Position numbers and translations under genes: made by a program
From: an uncultured Veillonella sp.
Lineage (GTDB): Bacteria > Bacillota > Negativicutes > Veillonellales > Veillonellaceae
Length of the DNA: 7,890 nucleotides
Reading direction: 5' to 3'
NCBI GenBank assembly: GCA_900549845.1
Contig: URPT01000076.1
Location: 1-7,890 of the forward strand
Shown here: piece after piece, positions 1 to 7,442 of the stretch
How the letters are laid out: each line of letters begins with the position of its first letter
Position numbering within the stretch: the stretch's first letter is position 1
Notes under the pieces: model-generated
What the model saw: the letters and a program-made list of their open reading frames with translations, nothing else
What the model was told of the DNA's origin: nothing
Database searches by the model: none

Positions 1-3000
1 AATGTGCCACCGAAATGAACATCACCACCGATAAACATGTTATATAGAGTTCGATCATATAAGCGTACGCCCTTGCCAGCATGAATATTAACATCTACAC
101 CCATGTTGGTGCTACTTTCACTAGACTGCAAGGAAAGAGGAATCTTAAATTGGATGTTTTCTAGGTCCAAATTACCTATCAAGGTAGGTAATCCATCACG
201 TTCCGCAATGTAAAGTTCACCATTTAATGGGCCTCTCACATATTCGCTACGAACATCGAGTCCATCAAGTTGAACGGCAGCCTTATAGTTGGTAAGCTCA
301 TGACCAGACCAATTTACCTTAGCAGCTAAACCAGCACTACCTTTCCCCATATTGATACGAGATTGGAAATCCCCTTGTTGTCCAGAGAAGATTAAATCTC
401 CGTCAATACCAGTAATTTCATTATCTACATTGGCCAATTTCATAGTACCATTACGTACAGATACTGTGCCGTATGCCTCAGGTTGGTCTATAGTCCCTGT
501 AAGCCTAATTGCACCCTTTAACGGCCCCGTTGCATCTTTAACACTAGTAGTAACAAGAGGAATAACAGCCATATCTGCTTCGTTAAAGTCAATTGTTACA
601 TCCATAGATTTAGCATCACTAGCTTCTAAATAACCAGATGTATAAAGAGCCGCCAATGGAATTTTACCATAAATACTGAGCTTATAGCCTCCTTTAGCGC
701 CTTGAATACGTTGGATTTGAATGACATGATCTTGCATTGTAGCCAACGCAAAGCCTTCATCAATACCAATTCCATTGAACGAACCGGACTCTACTGCACC
801 AGATAATTCCACCTTAGGATTTTTAGTTTCTCCAGTAACATTCACAACACCTGTTACCCAGCCTGTTGCTTGAATATCCTTACCTACAAGTGGTAAGAAT
901 GGCACTATGTCGACATCCTTTAAGGCTACTTGTAAATCAGCTTGCCCATCGAGATCCAAAGTACCACCCATAGCAATGAGGCCCTCACCAACAGGTAGTT
1001 TTAAAGTGGTAATTTTAAACTTACGATTAGCTAGGCTAGCATCAATTGTTGCATCCCCTACTACCTTATCATCAATGCTAACATCGTTAATTTTACCATT
1101 TACAATAACACTTGGATTGTCCTTCGTACCTCCAATTTCAACAGAGCCATTTAATTGACCATCGAGGTGCTCATCAGCTCGATCTAATAAAGCCAATAAG
1201 TTCTTTACACTACCATTGGTAACATCTAAAACACCAAATAACTGTTTACTATCATCGAGCTTCATGCCACCTTTGGCAACATAACGACCACCATTTGATT
1301 CAGCAAACGAAAAATCTTGTACATTTACGACGGATTTATCTGCATACACGTGGCCATGAATATCAGTCAATAATTGCCCATTTATAGATAAAGCATCAGA
1401 TAAAATGTAACCATTAAACTGAGGGTTATCCATAGAACCTGTTATAGTACCACGGCCTGCTAGTAAACCATCCACCTTATAGTCGGTATTGATGAGCAAT
1501 CTCCCCATATCGATTTTCTTACCTTCAAAATCAATATTAATAGCCTCTTTTGATACAGTACCGCCACCGGTAATAGTCGCACCATAACCTTCAATATCAA
1601 AGCGATAAAATTCTAATCTTTCATTTTTATAGTTATACTTTGCAAAAGCGTTAGTTATAAGTTTGCCATATGCAGACCCATCCCATAAATGAGCTCGGCC
1701 TTCTACAATAGGATTGGCTACAGTCCCAGTTATATGGTTATCAGTTTCAAACCACCCTGTAATAGGAATATCGGTTACAGGACGAATTAGATTTTCAATA
1801 CGTACAGCACGAGCTTTAGCATTTAAATCTAAGGCGTCAGTATTGATATTATACCAACCTGTAATATCATAGCCACCACTACCGTCACCAATATGACCAT
1901 TGGTAATTGTTAGAACGTGATTGTCTAAAGTAATATCGCTATGAATATCATTAAAATGAGCGCCCTTATAGAGAACCTCTTGTCCCCATACAGTACCAGT
2001 CACATTAGGATTATCTAAGGCGCCTTTTACATTAATAGATGTGCTAACAGTACCAGCAACATCGTCACCTATAATTGAACTAAGTGATGTTAACGGTAAC
2101 GCATTACCAGAAATTGTGGCATCCACTTGACCATTTTGAATAGAACCATATCCACTAAAGGATCCAGTTCCCATATTTCCAACCATAGTTATATTGGTAA
2201 GATTGTCACTATGGGTTAGATCCGCTTTTACAGAATCCAACACTACACCACGGACCCCAATCTGATGGCCCTGAACAGCGCCTACAAGATCTGTAACTTG
2301 ATTATTCTTACCCAAAACGTGGATTTCTCCATCAATAGTTCCCGTAATAGGCATCGTCAAATCTTGTGTGAAAGTATCCAACGATAAGGCATGAACATTA
2401 GCAACGGCGTCAAAATCACCTGTATCTACAACGTATTGACCCTTAACTTTAGCATTACCAGCGCCAATAGACAATTGGGCATCATCGATACGAACCAATC
2501 CATTATCGTATACCACATTTCCCTGCACGCGGTCCACATGGTACCCTTTATAAGAAATACCATCACTACCTATGGTGGCATCTACCCGAGGCGCTACAGT
2601 AGTGCCTCCAATATGCACACGACCACCGACAATACCAGTAACCCCCACATCGGTAATGGCTTCTAGATTCACCTTATCCGCTACAACATTAAGGTTGAGA
2701 TATTCTTCGTCTTTCCCCAGTGTAATAAGACCATTAAGCTTCGCTGCTTGATCATTGATACGCCAAGAGCTATGGCTAATAACAATTTGGTCATGATTGA
2801 GCATAATACGACCTTCACCATCAGTAATGGTATACATCGTATTGCCTCGCTTATAAGTGCCTGTTAAACCTTTAAAGCCTACATTGCCACTCATAATATA
2901 TTGCCCATCTTCACTTTTAACATTGAGATGTAAATCTTGTAATTTCCCCTTCGTTACAACAAGATCTTTGCGCAACGGAATAAAGCTCATAATACCAGCA

Positions 3001-3650
3001 GTATCAATTTCATCGGCTTGTACAAAGACATCGAAATTAGATACATCGTCCATATCTATTTTGCCATTTACAAGGACAGATGAACCATCTACATCAGCTG
3101 TAAATGCCCCTTTGGACATACCACTCATATTAAGAGCAACGGTGCCATCAAGGTTTTCAACATTGCGTTTAACGCCATCTTTAGTGCGCAGCGCTACATG
3201 GCCATTATTAATGGTAATATCACCATCAAAACTACCCGATTTATTCGGATCAGATGGTTTAACTAACTTTTCTATACTCCAAGACCCATCGTTCAATTGC
3301 CATATGTGAAGATCAGGTGCATCCACGGTAACATTGGATATAGCTGTCGCCCCTGATGTGTTACCCCCAATTATACTTGGTAATGCAGATAGTTTAACCC
3401 CAACAGCTACATCTTGTGCCGTCCCTACTAAGTGACCATCCCGATCTTTAATCACCACATCAGATAAAACTACATCACCATTCCAATTGATACGAAGAGA
3501 ATCATAGTCCACAGATCCGTTTATGGTATTATTTACTTGTTCTTTAACCATAGGTGCTACATAGGTCTTAGCTATAGGGTTTATACTAACACCAACTGCA
3601 GAAAATCCTAAAATTGCAGCCCCTATGAGACACCACTTTTTACGGGTCAT
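1..3650 (-). CDS. tamB: TamB/AsmA-like translocation and assembly protein, 3' end cut by window edge
   Basis: The reading frame is open for 1216 codons from the ATG at 3650 to the left edge with no stop, so the C-terminus is missing. The protein starts with a basic MTRKKW and one hydrophobic segment (about residues 7-23), an uncleaved inner-membrane anchor. The rest is almost entirely short alternating beta strands rich in Gly, Asp, Asn and Val, as expected for the hydrophobic-groove beta-taco fold of TamB/AsmA-like lipid bridges. A motif of the form G-T-x-x-N-P-x-V-x-G recurs at about residues 545, 644, 740, 843, 942 and 1054, which is typical of TamB. The last visible part (about 1185-1216) resembles the start of the conserved C-terminal TamB domain (DUF490), so a few hundred residues probably remain outside the window. 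Known role: lipid transfer to, and protein assembly in, the outer membrane, often with an Omp85 partner. The start is fixed by GGGAG 6 nt upstream. It follows tolC after a terminator and probably has its own promoter. Confidence 0.9.
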   Translation of the reverse strand, partial: MTRKKWCLIGAAILGFSAVGVSINPIAKTYVAPMVKEQVNNTINGSVDYDSLRINWNGDVVLSDVVIKDRDGHLVGTAQDVAVGVKLSALPSIIGGNTSGATAISNVTVDAPDLHIWQLNDGSWSIEKLVKPSDPNKSGSFDGDITINNGHVALRTKDGVKRNVENLDGTVALNMSGMSKGAFTADVDGSSVLVNGKIDMDDVSNFDVFVQADEIDTAGIMSFIPLRKDLVVTKGKLQDLHLNVKSEDGQYIMSGNVGFKGLTGTYKRGNTMYTITDGEGRIMLNHDQIVISHSSWRINDQAAKLNGLITLGKDEEYLNLNVVADKVNLEAITDVGVTGIVGGRVHIGGTTVAPRVDATIGSDGISYKGYHVDRVQGNVVYDNGLVRIDDAQLSIGAGNAKVKGQYVVDTGDFDAVANVHALSLDTFTQDLTMPITGTIDGEIHVLGKNNQVTDLVGAVQGHQIGVRGVVLDSVKADLTHSDNLTNITMVGNMGTGSFSGYGSIQNGQVDATISGNALPLTSLSSIIGDDVAGTVSTSINVKGALDNPNVTGTVWGQEVLYKGAHFNDIHSDITLDNHVLTITNGHIGDGSGGYDITGWYNINTDALDLNAKARAVRIENLIRPVTDIPITGWFETDNHITGTVANPIVEGRAHLWDGSAYGKLITNAFAKYNYKNERLEFYRFDIEGYGATITGGGTVSKEAINIDFEGKKIDMGRLLINTDYKVDGLLAGRGTITGSMDNPQFNGYILSDALSINGQLLTDIHGHVYADKSVVNVQDFSFAESNGGRYVAKGGMKLDDSKQLFGVLDVTNGSVKNLLALLDRADEHLDGQLNGSVEIGGTKDNPSVIVNGKINDVSIDDKVVGDATIDASLANRKFKITTLKLPVGEGLIAMGGTLDLDGQADLQVALKDVDIVPFLPLVGKDIQATGWVTGVVNVTGETKNPKVELSGAVESGSFNGIGIDEGFALATMQDHVIQIQRIQGAKGGYKLSIYGKIPLAALYTSGYLEASDAKSMDVTIDFNEADMAVIPLVTTSVKDATGPLKGAIRLTGTIDQPEAYGTVSVRNGTMKLANVDNEITGIDGDLIFSGQQGDFQSRINMGKGSAGLAAKVNWSGHELTNYKAAVQLDGLDVRSEYVRGPLNGELYIAERDGLPTLIGNLDLENIQFKIPLSLQSSESSTNMGVDVNIHAGKGVRLYDRTLYNMFIGGDVHFGGT

Positions 3651-3656
3651 AATGAT

Positions 3657-3661
3657 CTCCC
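3657..3661 (-). promoter_or_regulatory. Ribosome binding site of tamB
   Basis: On the minus strand GGGAG lies 6 nt before the ATG at 3650. There is no in-frame ATG, GTG or TTG in the five codons directly upstream, so this site decides the start. Confidence 0.75.
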
Positions 3662-3829
3662 ATACACATTATGAATAAAATAAATATATATACTAATCTT
3701 ACCACACACACAGTAATAACTATAGTATTTTAAGGGTAAATTTTATAAAACTAATATAATTTTTTGCTAATCATTTTCTACAATAACTACATAGAGAATC
3801 CGTTTAACTATTACCTTAACAAAGAAATA

Positions 3830-3858
3830 AGAATATATGATGAATCTATGTATATCAA
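3830..3858 (-). promoter_or_regulatory. Candidate sigma-70-type promoter for tamB
   Basis: On the minus strand TTGATA (3858-3853, five of six bases match TTGACA) is followed after exactly 17 nt by TATTCT (3835-3830, four of six match TATAAT). It begins about a dozen bases past the tolC terminator, where a promoter for tamB would be needed. The region is so AT-rich that chance matches are common and other weak -10 boxes exist nearer the gene, so this is only the best candidate. Confidence 0.4.
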
Positions 3859-3870
3859 ATATTTCACATA

Positions 3871-3898
3871 AAAAAAGACGACCCAAGTCGTCTTTTTT
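3871..3898 (-). terminator. Intrinsic terminator after tolC-like gene
   Basis: There is a perfect 12-bp inverted repeat, AAAAAAGACGAC and GTCGTCTTTTTT, around a 4-nt loop. Its GC core is GACGAC/GTCGTC, flanked by A on one side and a U tract on the other. It starts 3 nt past the TAA of the tolC-like gene. The symmetric A/T flanks would let it work in both directions. It marks the end of the mlaEFD-tolC transcript and separates it from tamB, unless there is read-through. Confidence 0.88.
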
Positions 3899-3901
3899 AT
3901 G

Positions 3902-5362
3902 TTATTGATTGCCACCAAGTTGTGCTAATTGTTCAGCTGCACCACTGTTTGCAATAATTTCTGCGCCTTGTCCAACTGGAGTATTCAATGGAACACCTGT
4001 CAATTGTTCAAGAGCTGCAATGCTAATATTGTAATTGTAAAGAGCTTGTACATAGTTATTACGAGCATCTGTTAATTTAGTTTCCGCATCGAGTACATCA
4101 AGGTTTGTACCAACCCCCGCACGATAGCGAAGTGTAGCAATACGGAAGCTTTCTTGACCTTGAGCAACTGCAGTTTGAGTGCTTTGAATTGTTTGCTCTG
4201 CAGAACGCAAGTTCAAGTATGCTTTTTGTACTGCTAATAATACAGCATCAACAGTAGCTAAATTAGCCTCTTTCGCTTGTTCAAGTTGTGCATTTGCTTT
4301 TTTAATTGCATTTTGTGTTGCACCACCATCCCATAAGCTCCAAGATGCAATAGCACCTACACTCCAGGATTTTGTACTTGTTCCAAAGTAACCATCTGGA
4401 TCGGCGTAACCACGACCAGCTTTTACAGCTACCGTTGGCAAGTAGCCAGATTTAGCAGATTTTACAGCCTCTTCTGCAGATTTTACATCAAGAGCAGATT
4501 TTACAAGGGCGGAACGATGAAGTAGAGCATACGCCTTAGCTTGTTCCAATGTAACATTGTAAGGTTTATATTGTAAGTCATGTTCTGCTGTATTAATAGC
4601 TGTTTGTACAGGATATGCAATGACTTGATTCAAGCTAGCCTCTGCTAAATTTGCAGAATTTTGTGCTTTTACAAGATTTGTTTCAGAATCAGCAAGATTT
4701 GTTTTAGCAGCCAATACATCAGAACTTGCTACCAAACCAACATTATATTGAGCTTGCACATTTGTTACATGACCTTGGTAATCTTTAACAGCTTGTTGAG
4801 CCACATCAACAAGATTACGATTCATGATCAATGTATAGTAGCCACTAATAGCATCATATTTTGCTTGTTGCAATGCTTCTTCATAGCTAGCGCCAGTGCC
4901 TTCACGAGTATAACGTGCAGAATCAATGCTTGCATCGAGTTGTGGATTGAATACAGGCGCACTAATGGAGAAGTTATGACTACCAGATTTACCACGGCCA
5001 GTGTCACCGCCTGTTTTTTGAGCAGACCAACCATAGCTTACACTAGGGTTCTTGCCTGCTGCTACTTGGCTCACTGCAGATTTAGCAGCTTCATAGCCCC
5101 ATTTAGTTTGTTTTGCTGTACGGTTATTCGCCAACGCCAACTCTATGGTACGAGTCTCATCGAGGTCCAATTTGCTCTCATATGTTTTACTATCTTGAAC
5201 AGATTTTTCGGCTAATTGCTTTTGTGTTAATTGAATCGCTTCTTTTTGATATTTGCTTAATTGGTCTCCATTATTAACGGAAGTTGTAACTACATCAGCA
5301 GCCATTGCACCTGTAGTAGCTAAGGAGAGCATTACACCTAAGGATAAAACCTTTTTATTCAT
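3902..5362 (-). CDS. tolC: TolC-family outer membrane efflux protein
   Basis: A 486-residue outer-membrane channel of the TolC/OEP family. Residues 1-21 form a signal peptide: basic MNKK, a hydrophobic core, and an AMA cleavage site before ADV. The mature part shows the two tandem OEP repeats of the family. The first (about 70-255) contains QYNVGLVASSDVLAAKTNL and the second (about 270-455) contains RYRAGVGTNLDVLDAETKL. These are the matching helix-turn segments of the periplasmic alpha-barrel. The GYLPTVAV and WSLWDGG segments fit the strands that line the outer-membrane pore. The protein trimerises in this family and exports substrates across the outer membrane with an inner-membrane pump and an adaptor. 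No adaptor or pump gene lies beside it here; its neighbours are mlaD and tamB. I chose the ATG at 5362 because GGAGG lies 8 nt upstream and it gives a clean signal peptide. An in-frame GTG at 5383 would add seven residues and has the GGAGG inside it. Substrate unknown; the symbol denotes family only. Confidence 0.9.
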   Translation of the reverse strand: MNKKVLSLGVMLSLATTGAMAADVVTTSVNNGDQLSKYQKEAIQLTQKQLAEKSVQDSKTYESKLDLDETRTIELALANNRTAKQTKWGYEAAKSAVSQVAAGKNPSVSYGWSAQKTGGDTGRGKSGSHNFSISAPVFNPQLDASIDSARYTREGTGASYEEALQQAKYDAISGYYTLIMNRNLVDVAQQAVKDYQGHVTNVQAQYNVGLVASSDVLAAKTNLADSETNLVKAQNSANLAEASLNQVIAYPVQTAINTAEHDLQYKPYNVTLEQAKAYALLHRSALVKSALDVKSAEEAVKSAKSGYLPTVAVKAGRGYADPDGYFGTSTKSWSVGAIASWSLWDGGATQNAIKKANAQLEQAKEANLATVDAVLLAVQKAYLNLRSAEQTIQSTQTAVAQGQESFRIATLRYRAGVGTNLDVLDAETKLTDARNNYVQALYNYNISIAALEQLTGVPLNTPVGQGAEIIANSGAAEQLAQLGGNQ

Positions 5363-5370
5363 AATATGTA

Positions 5371-5375
5371 CCTCC
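5371..5375 (-). promoter_or_regulatory. Ribosome binding site of tolC-like gene, deciding the start
   Basis: On the minus strand a full GGAGG stands 8 nt before the ATG at 5362. It lies downstream of the alternative GTG at 5383, so it can only serve the ATG. Confidence 0.85.
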
Positions 5376-5404
5376 ATACTCACCTAAAGTGAATGTATTA
5401 GTCT

Positions 5405-6664
5405 TTAAAATACTTGTTTGATACCAAAGTAGGTACCACCATTCGTGGAACCGAACGGTCTGGTCATTTGAATAACCCCATAAGTATCTTTATGTAAACG
5501 TATATCACTACGAATACGATATTTGCGATTGTTAAGGTCATATACCGCTGCGGATAATGAAACTGGACCACGTAAATTATAGTCAACGCCAAGTCCTAAT
5601 TCACTTTCAAAAATACCGCCCCGTACTAGCCATTTAGAGCTAATGAATCGACCTGCATTTAAATCGAATTTAGTGCCATCGCCGATATTGGAAAGGCCAA
5701 GCTCAGCCATACCTTTATCATTATAAGCACGAACACGACCATTGATGCGGAATTCATCATCTGTTGTGTTATATAACAAATCTACAGAAGGCTCAACTTT
5801 AGTAGATGACTTTTTTTCAACATTATTTCCATCTACTACATTTCCACTTGCATCAGTTTGATATGCTTTACCACCCATCAATTTGTTGATGCGAGCTGAA
5901 ATCTGTGCCGTATTATGTAATGTTTCCTTAATATTTTCCTGTGCTTTAGGATCAGTTACAGTAGACTCCATAGAACGAGCCATATTATCTACACGATCCG
6001 TAGTTTGTTTTAAGTTAGTCAAAATAGCACGCATATCATTGCCTGCATTACCATCTGCATTAAATTGTTGAGCAGCTTGATTTAGCTGTGCCGTTACATC
6101 AGCCATATTTTGTGTAATCGCTACAGCATTATCAGCCATCGTCGCAGTAGATTGCAAGGAATGTTTAAGTGCATTTTGCGTTGCTGGATCACCAATAATA
6201 TTATTGATAGATTGCAACATTTTTTCGGTGCCATCCATTAACTTTTGAGCACTTTGCATCGCTTTATCCATAGCATCTGCACCTTCGCCCTTAACAGAGT
6301 CACCATCTTGTAAAAACACCTTAGATTGACCTGGTGAAATTTGAATAAATTTATCACCTAAAAAACCATCTGATCCCAATGTGAACGTAGAATCACTTGG
6401 AATTTGTGTTTTTTCATCAAGCTTCATTTTTACTACAACACCATGCGGAGTAATCTCGATATCAGAGACATTACCGATGGCCACACCTGAATATTTAACT
6501 TGATTGCCATTTTTTAGGCCATTAACTTGAGCAAAATCGCCAGTAATCGTCATTTGTGGCTTAGCCCATATATCAATGCGACCTACAAAAAGTATTCCCG
6601 CAATAAATAGAGCTATACCTATTATTGTGAAAGCCCCTACCTTGGCCTCCGTCGTCCACTTCAT
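5405..6664 (-). CDS. mlaD: Long MlaD: MCE-domain protein with helical stalk and C-terminal beta-barrel-like segment
   Basis: The substrate-binding MCE subunit of the MlaEFD phospholipid transporter, 419 residues against about 180 in Escherichia coli. Domains in order: an N-terminal membrane anchor (about residues 9-29); one MCE domain (about 36-112) with the family pattern VNGLKNGNQVKYSGVAIGNV at 47-66; a long helical, Gln/Ala/Asn-rich segment (about 130-265); a polar Gly/Asn/Lys/Ser linker (about 266-290); and a strand-rich C-terminal segment (about 291-419) with alternating polar and hydrophobic residues, ending GIKQVF. A terminal Phe on an amphipathic last strand is the signal recognised by the BAM complex in outer-membrane barrels. 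I infer that the protein spans from the inner to the outer membrane, which could replace MlaC and MlaA. The ATG overlaps the mlaF stop (TAATG), and GGGAG lies 7 nt upstream inside mlaF, so translation is probably coupled. The MCE assignment is firm; the barrel is inferred from residue pattern and from recalled Veillonella work. Confidence 0.93.
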   Translation of the reverse strand: MKWTTEAKVGAFTIIGIALFIAGILFVGRIDIWAKPQMTITGDFAQVNGLKNGNQVKYSGVAIGNVSDIEITPHGVVVKMKLDEKTQIPSDSTFTLGSDGFLGDKFIQISPGQSKVFLQDGDSVKGEGADAMDKAMQSAQKLMDGTEKMLQSINNIIGDPATQNALKHSLQSTATMADNAVAITQNMADVTAQLNQAAQQFNADGNAGNDMRAILTNLKQTTDRVDNMARSMESTVTDPKAQENIKETLHNTAQISARINKLMGGKAYQTDASGNVVDGNNVEKKSSTKVEPSVDLLYNTTDDEFRINGRVRAYNDKGMAELGLSNIGDGTKFDLNAGRFISSKWLVRGGIFESELGLGVDYNLRGPVSLSAAVYDLNNRKYRIRSDIRLHKDTYGVIQMTRPFGSTNGGTYFGIKQVF

Positions 6665-7422
6665 TACACATCTCCCATCGCAGATACATTAATTGGTTCT
6701 GCTTCACCATGAATAAACTGTTGTACCTTTTTATTTGTAGAATTCTTAAAGTCTATTGTATCAGAAATTTCCACAAATTTCCCCTTATCAAGTAAAGCTA
6801 TGCGATTTGCCACGTAAAACGCGGATTGCATATCATGTGTTACTACAATAGAAGTACAACCAAGCCGTTGTTGCATCCCCTTAATTAGCATACTAATCGT
6901 ACCAGATGTAATAGGATCCAAGCCGGATGAAGGTTCATCATAGAGGATTAAGCTTGGGTCTAGCGCTATGGCGCGAGCTAAGCTAACGCGCTTTTTCATA
7001 CCGCCTGACAATTCGTTAGGCATATAGGATTCATACCCTTTCAAACCGACCCAATCTAGTCGCTCTGCTACAATGCGTCGTATCTCATCGTCGCCTAAGT
7101 CCGTATGTTGACGTAAGCCAAAGGCCACGTTTTCGCCTACCGACATAGAATCAAATAGAGCAGAGTATTGGAATACCATCCCCATTTTTCTTCGTACTGT
7201 ATTAAATTCATCTTCAGATAATGTTGTAATATCTGTGCCATCTACAATAATCTGTCCCGATGTAGGGCGCTGCAAGCCAATTAATAATCGAAGCAATGTA
7301 CTTTTACCACTGCCACTACCACCTAATATAACCAACGTCTCCCCATCATTGATAGTAAGATTAATGGAGTCTAAAATCACACGTGACTCATAGGCAACTA
7401 CAACATCGCGTAGTTCTATCAT
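6664..7422 (-). CDS. mlaF: MlaF-type ABC transporter ATP-binding protein
   Basis: The cytoplasmic ATPase that powers the MlaE permease, 252 residues, normal length. Every ABC motif is present: Walker A GGSGSGKS (34-41), Q-loop Gln85 in MVFQYSALFDSM, signature LSGGM (138-142), Walker B LILYDEP (158-164) with catalytic Glu163, D-loop SGLDP (166-170) and H-loop His196 in VVTHD. The LSGGMKKRVSLARAIALDP stretch and the SALFDSMSVGENVAFGLR stretch after the Q-loop are characteristic of the MlaF/Ttg2A family. The C-terminal tail (about 225-252) may contact the partner subunit, as in MlaF dimers. It begins 20 nt after mlaE, with GAGGG 4 nt before the ATG, a rather short spacing, and its stop overlaps the mlaD start by one base. 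Nothing in the sequence suggests loss of activity. Confidence 0.95.
   Translation of the reverse strand: MIELRDVVVAYESRVILDSINLTINDGETLVILGGSGSGKSTLLRLLIGLQRPTSGQIIVDGTDITTLSEDEFNTVRRKMGMVFQYSALFDSMSVGENVAFGLRQHTDLGDDEIRRIVAERLDWVGLKGYESYMPNELSGGMKKRVSLARAIALDPSLILYDEPSSGLDPITSGTISMLIKGMQQRLGCTSIVVTHDMQSAFYVANRIALLDKGKFVEISDTIDFKNSTNKKVQQFIHGEAEPINVSAMGDV
6672..6676 (-). promoter_or_regulatory. Ribosome binding site of mlaD inside mlaF
   Basis: On the minus strand GGGAG lies 7 nt before the mlaD ATG and within the last codons of mlaF. With the TAATG overlap this supports coupled translation of ATPase and MCE subunit. Confidence 0.7.
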
Positions 7423-7426
7423 AAAT

Positions 7427-7431
7427 CCCTC
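7427..7431 (-). promoter_or_regulatory. Ribosome binding site of mlaF
   Basis: On the minus strand GAGGG lies in the 20-nt gap between mlaE and mlaF, 4 nt before the ATG at 7422. The spacing is slightly short, but no other candidate start fits as well. Confidence 0.6.
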
Positions 7432-7442
7432 TAGCGTATCTA

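Larger units (their letters stand above)
3651..3868. other. AT-rich intergenic region with tamB 5' leader
   Basis: No gene is visible on either strand. The stretch is strongly AT-rich. Besides the candidate promoter at 3830-3858 and the tamB ribosome binding site, it holds a short CA/TG run (about 3702-3712), a 10-bp palindrome TTTTATAAAA (3741-3750) and two copies of AATAACTA (3715-3722 and 3782-3789). If transcription starts from the candidate promoter, the tamB leader would be about 170 nt long. I recognise no known riboswitch or small RNA in it. Confidence 0.6.

Noticed and set aside
2857..3309. Plus-strand open frame of 150 codons
   Set aside because: It is antisense to the continuous tamB frame, Ser/Pro/Leu-rich and without a recognisable family. 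The same holds for the shorter plus-strand frames at 352-633, 907-1158, 2391-2666 and 5883-6071.
1..3650. Possible pseudogene or split tamB
   Set aside because: I translated the whole stretch: 1216 codons without stop or frameshift, with coherent TamB-like sequence throughout. It is cut only by the window edge.
3702..3712. CA/TG run as a phase-variable tract in the tamB leader
   Set aside because: There are only about five dinucleotide units, outside the coding frame and not placed within the promoter candidate, so slippage control is not supported.
3741..3750. TTTTATAAAA palindrome as an operator
   Set aside because: It is a short, purely AT palindrome in a very AT-rich region, and chance occurrence is likely.
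4828..5034. Minus-strand open frame of 68 codons in another frame inside tolC
   Set aside because: It is fully nested in a gene with clear family motifs, and its product resembles nothing known.
4661..5215. Plus-strand open frame of 184 codons
   Set aside because: It lies wholly inside the tolC-like gene on the opposite strand, is rich in Cys, Ile and Phe with no recognisable domain, and is explained by the codon composition of the real gene.
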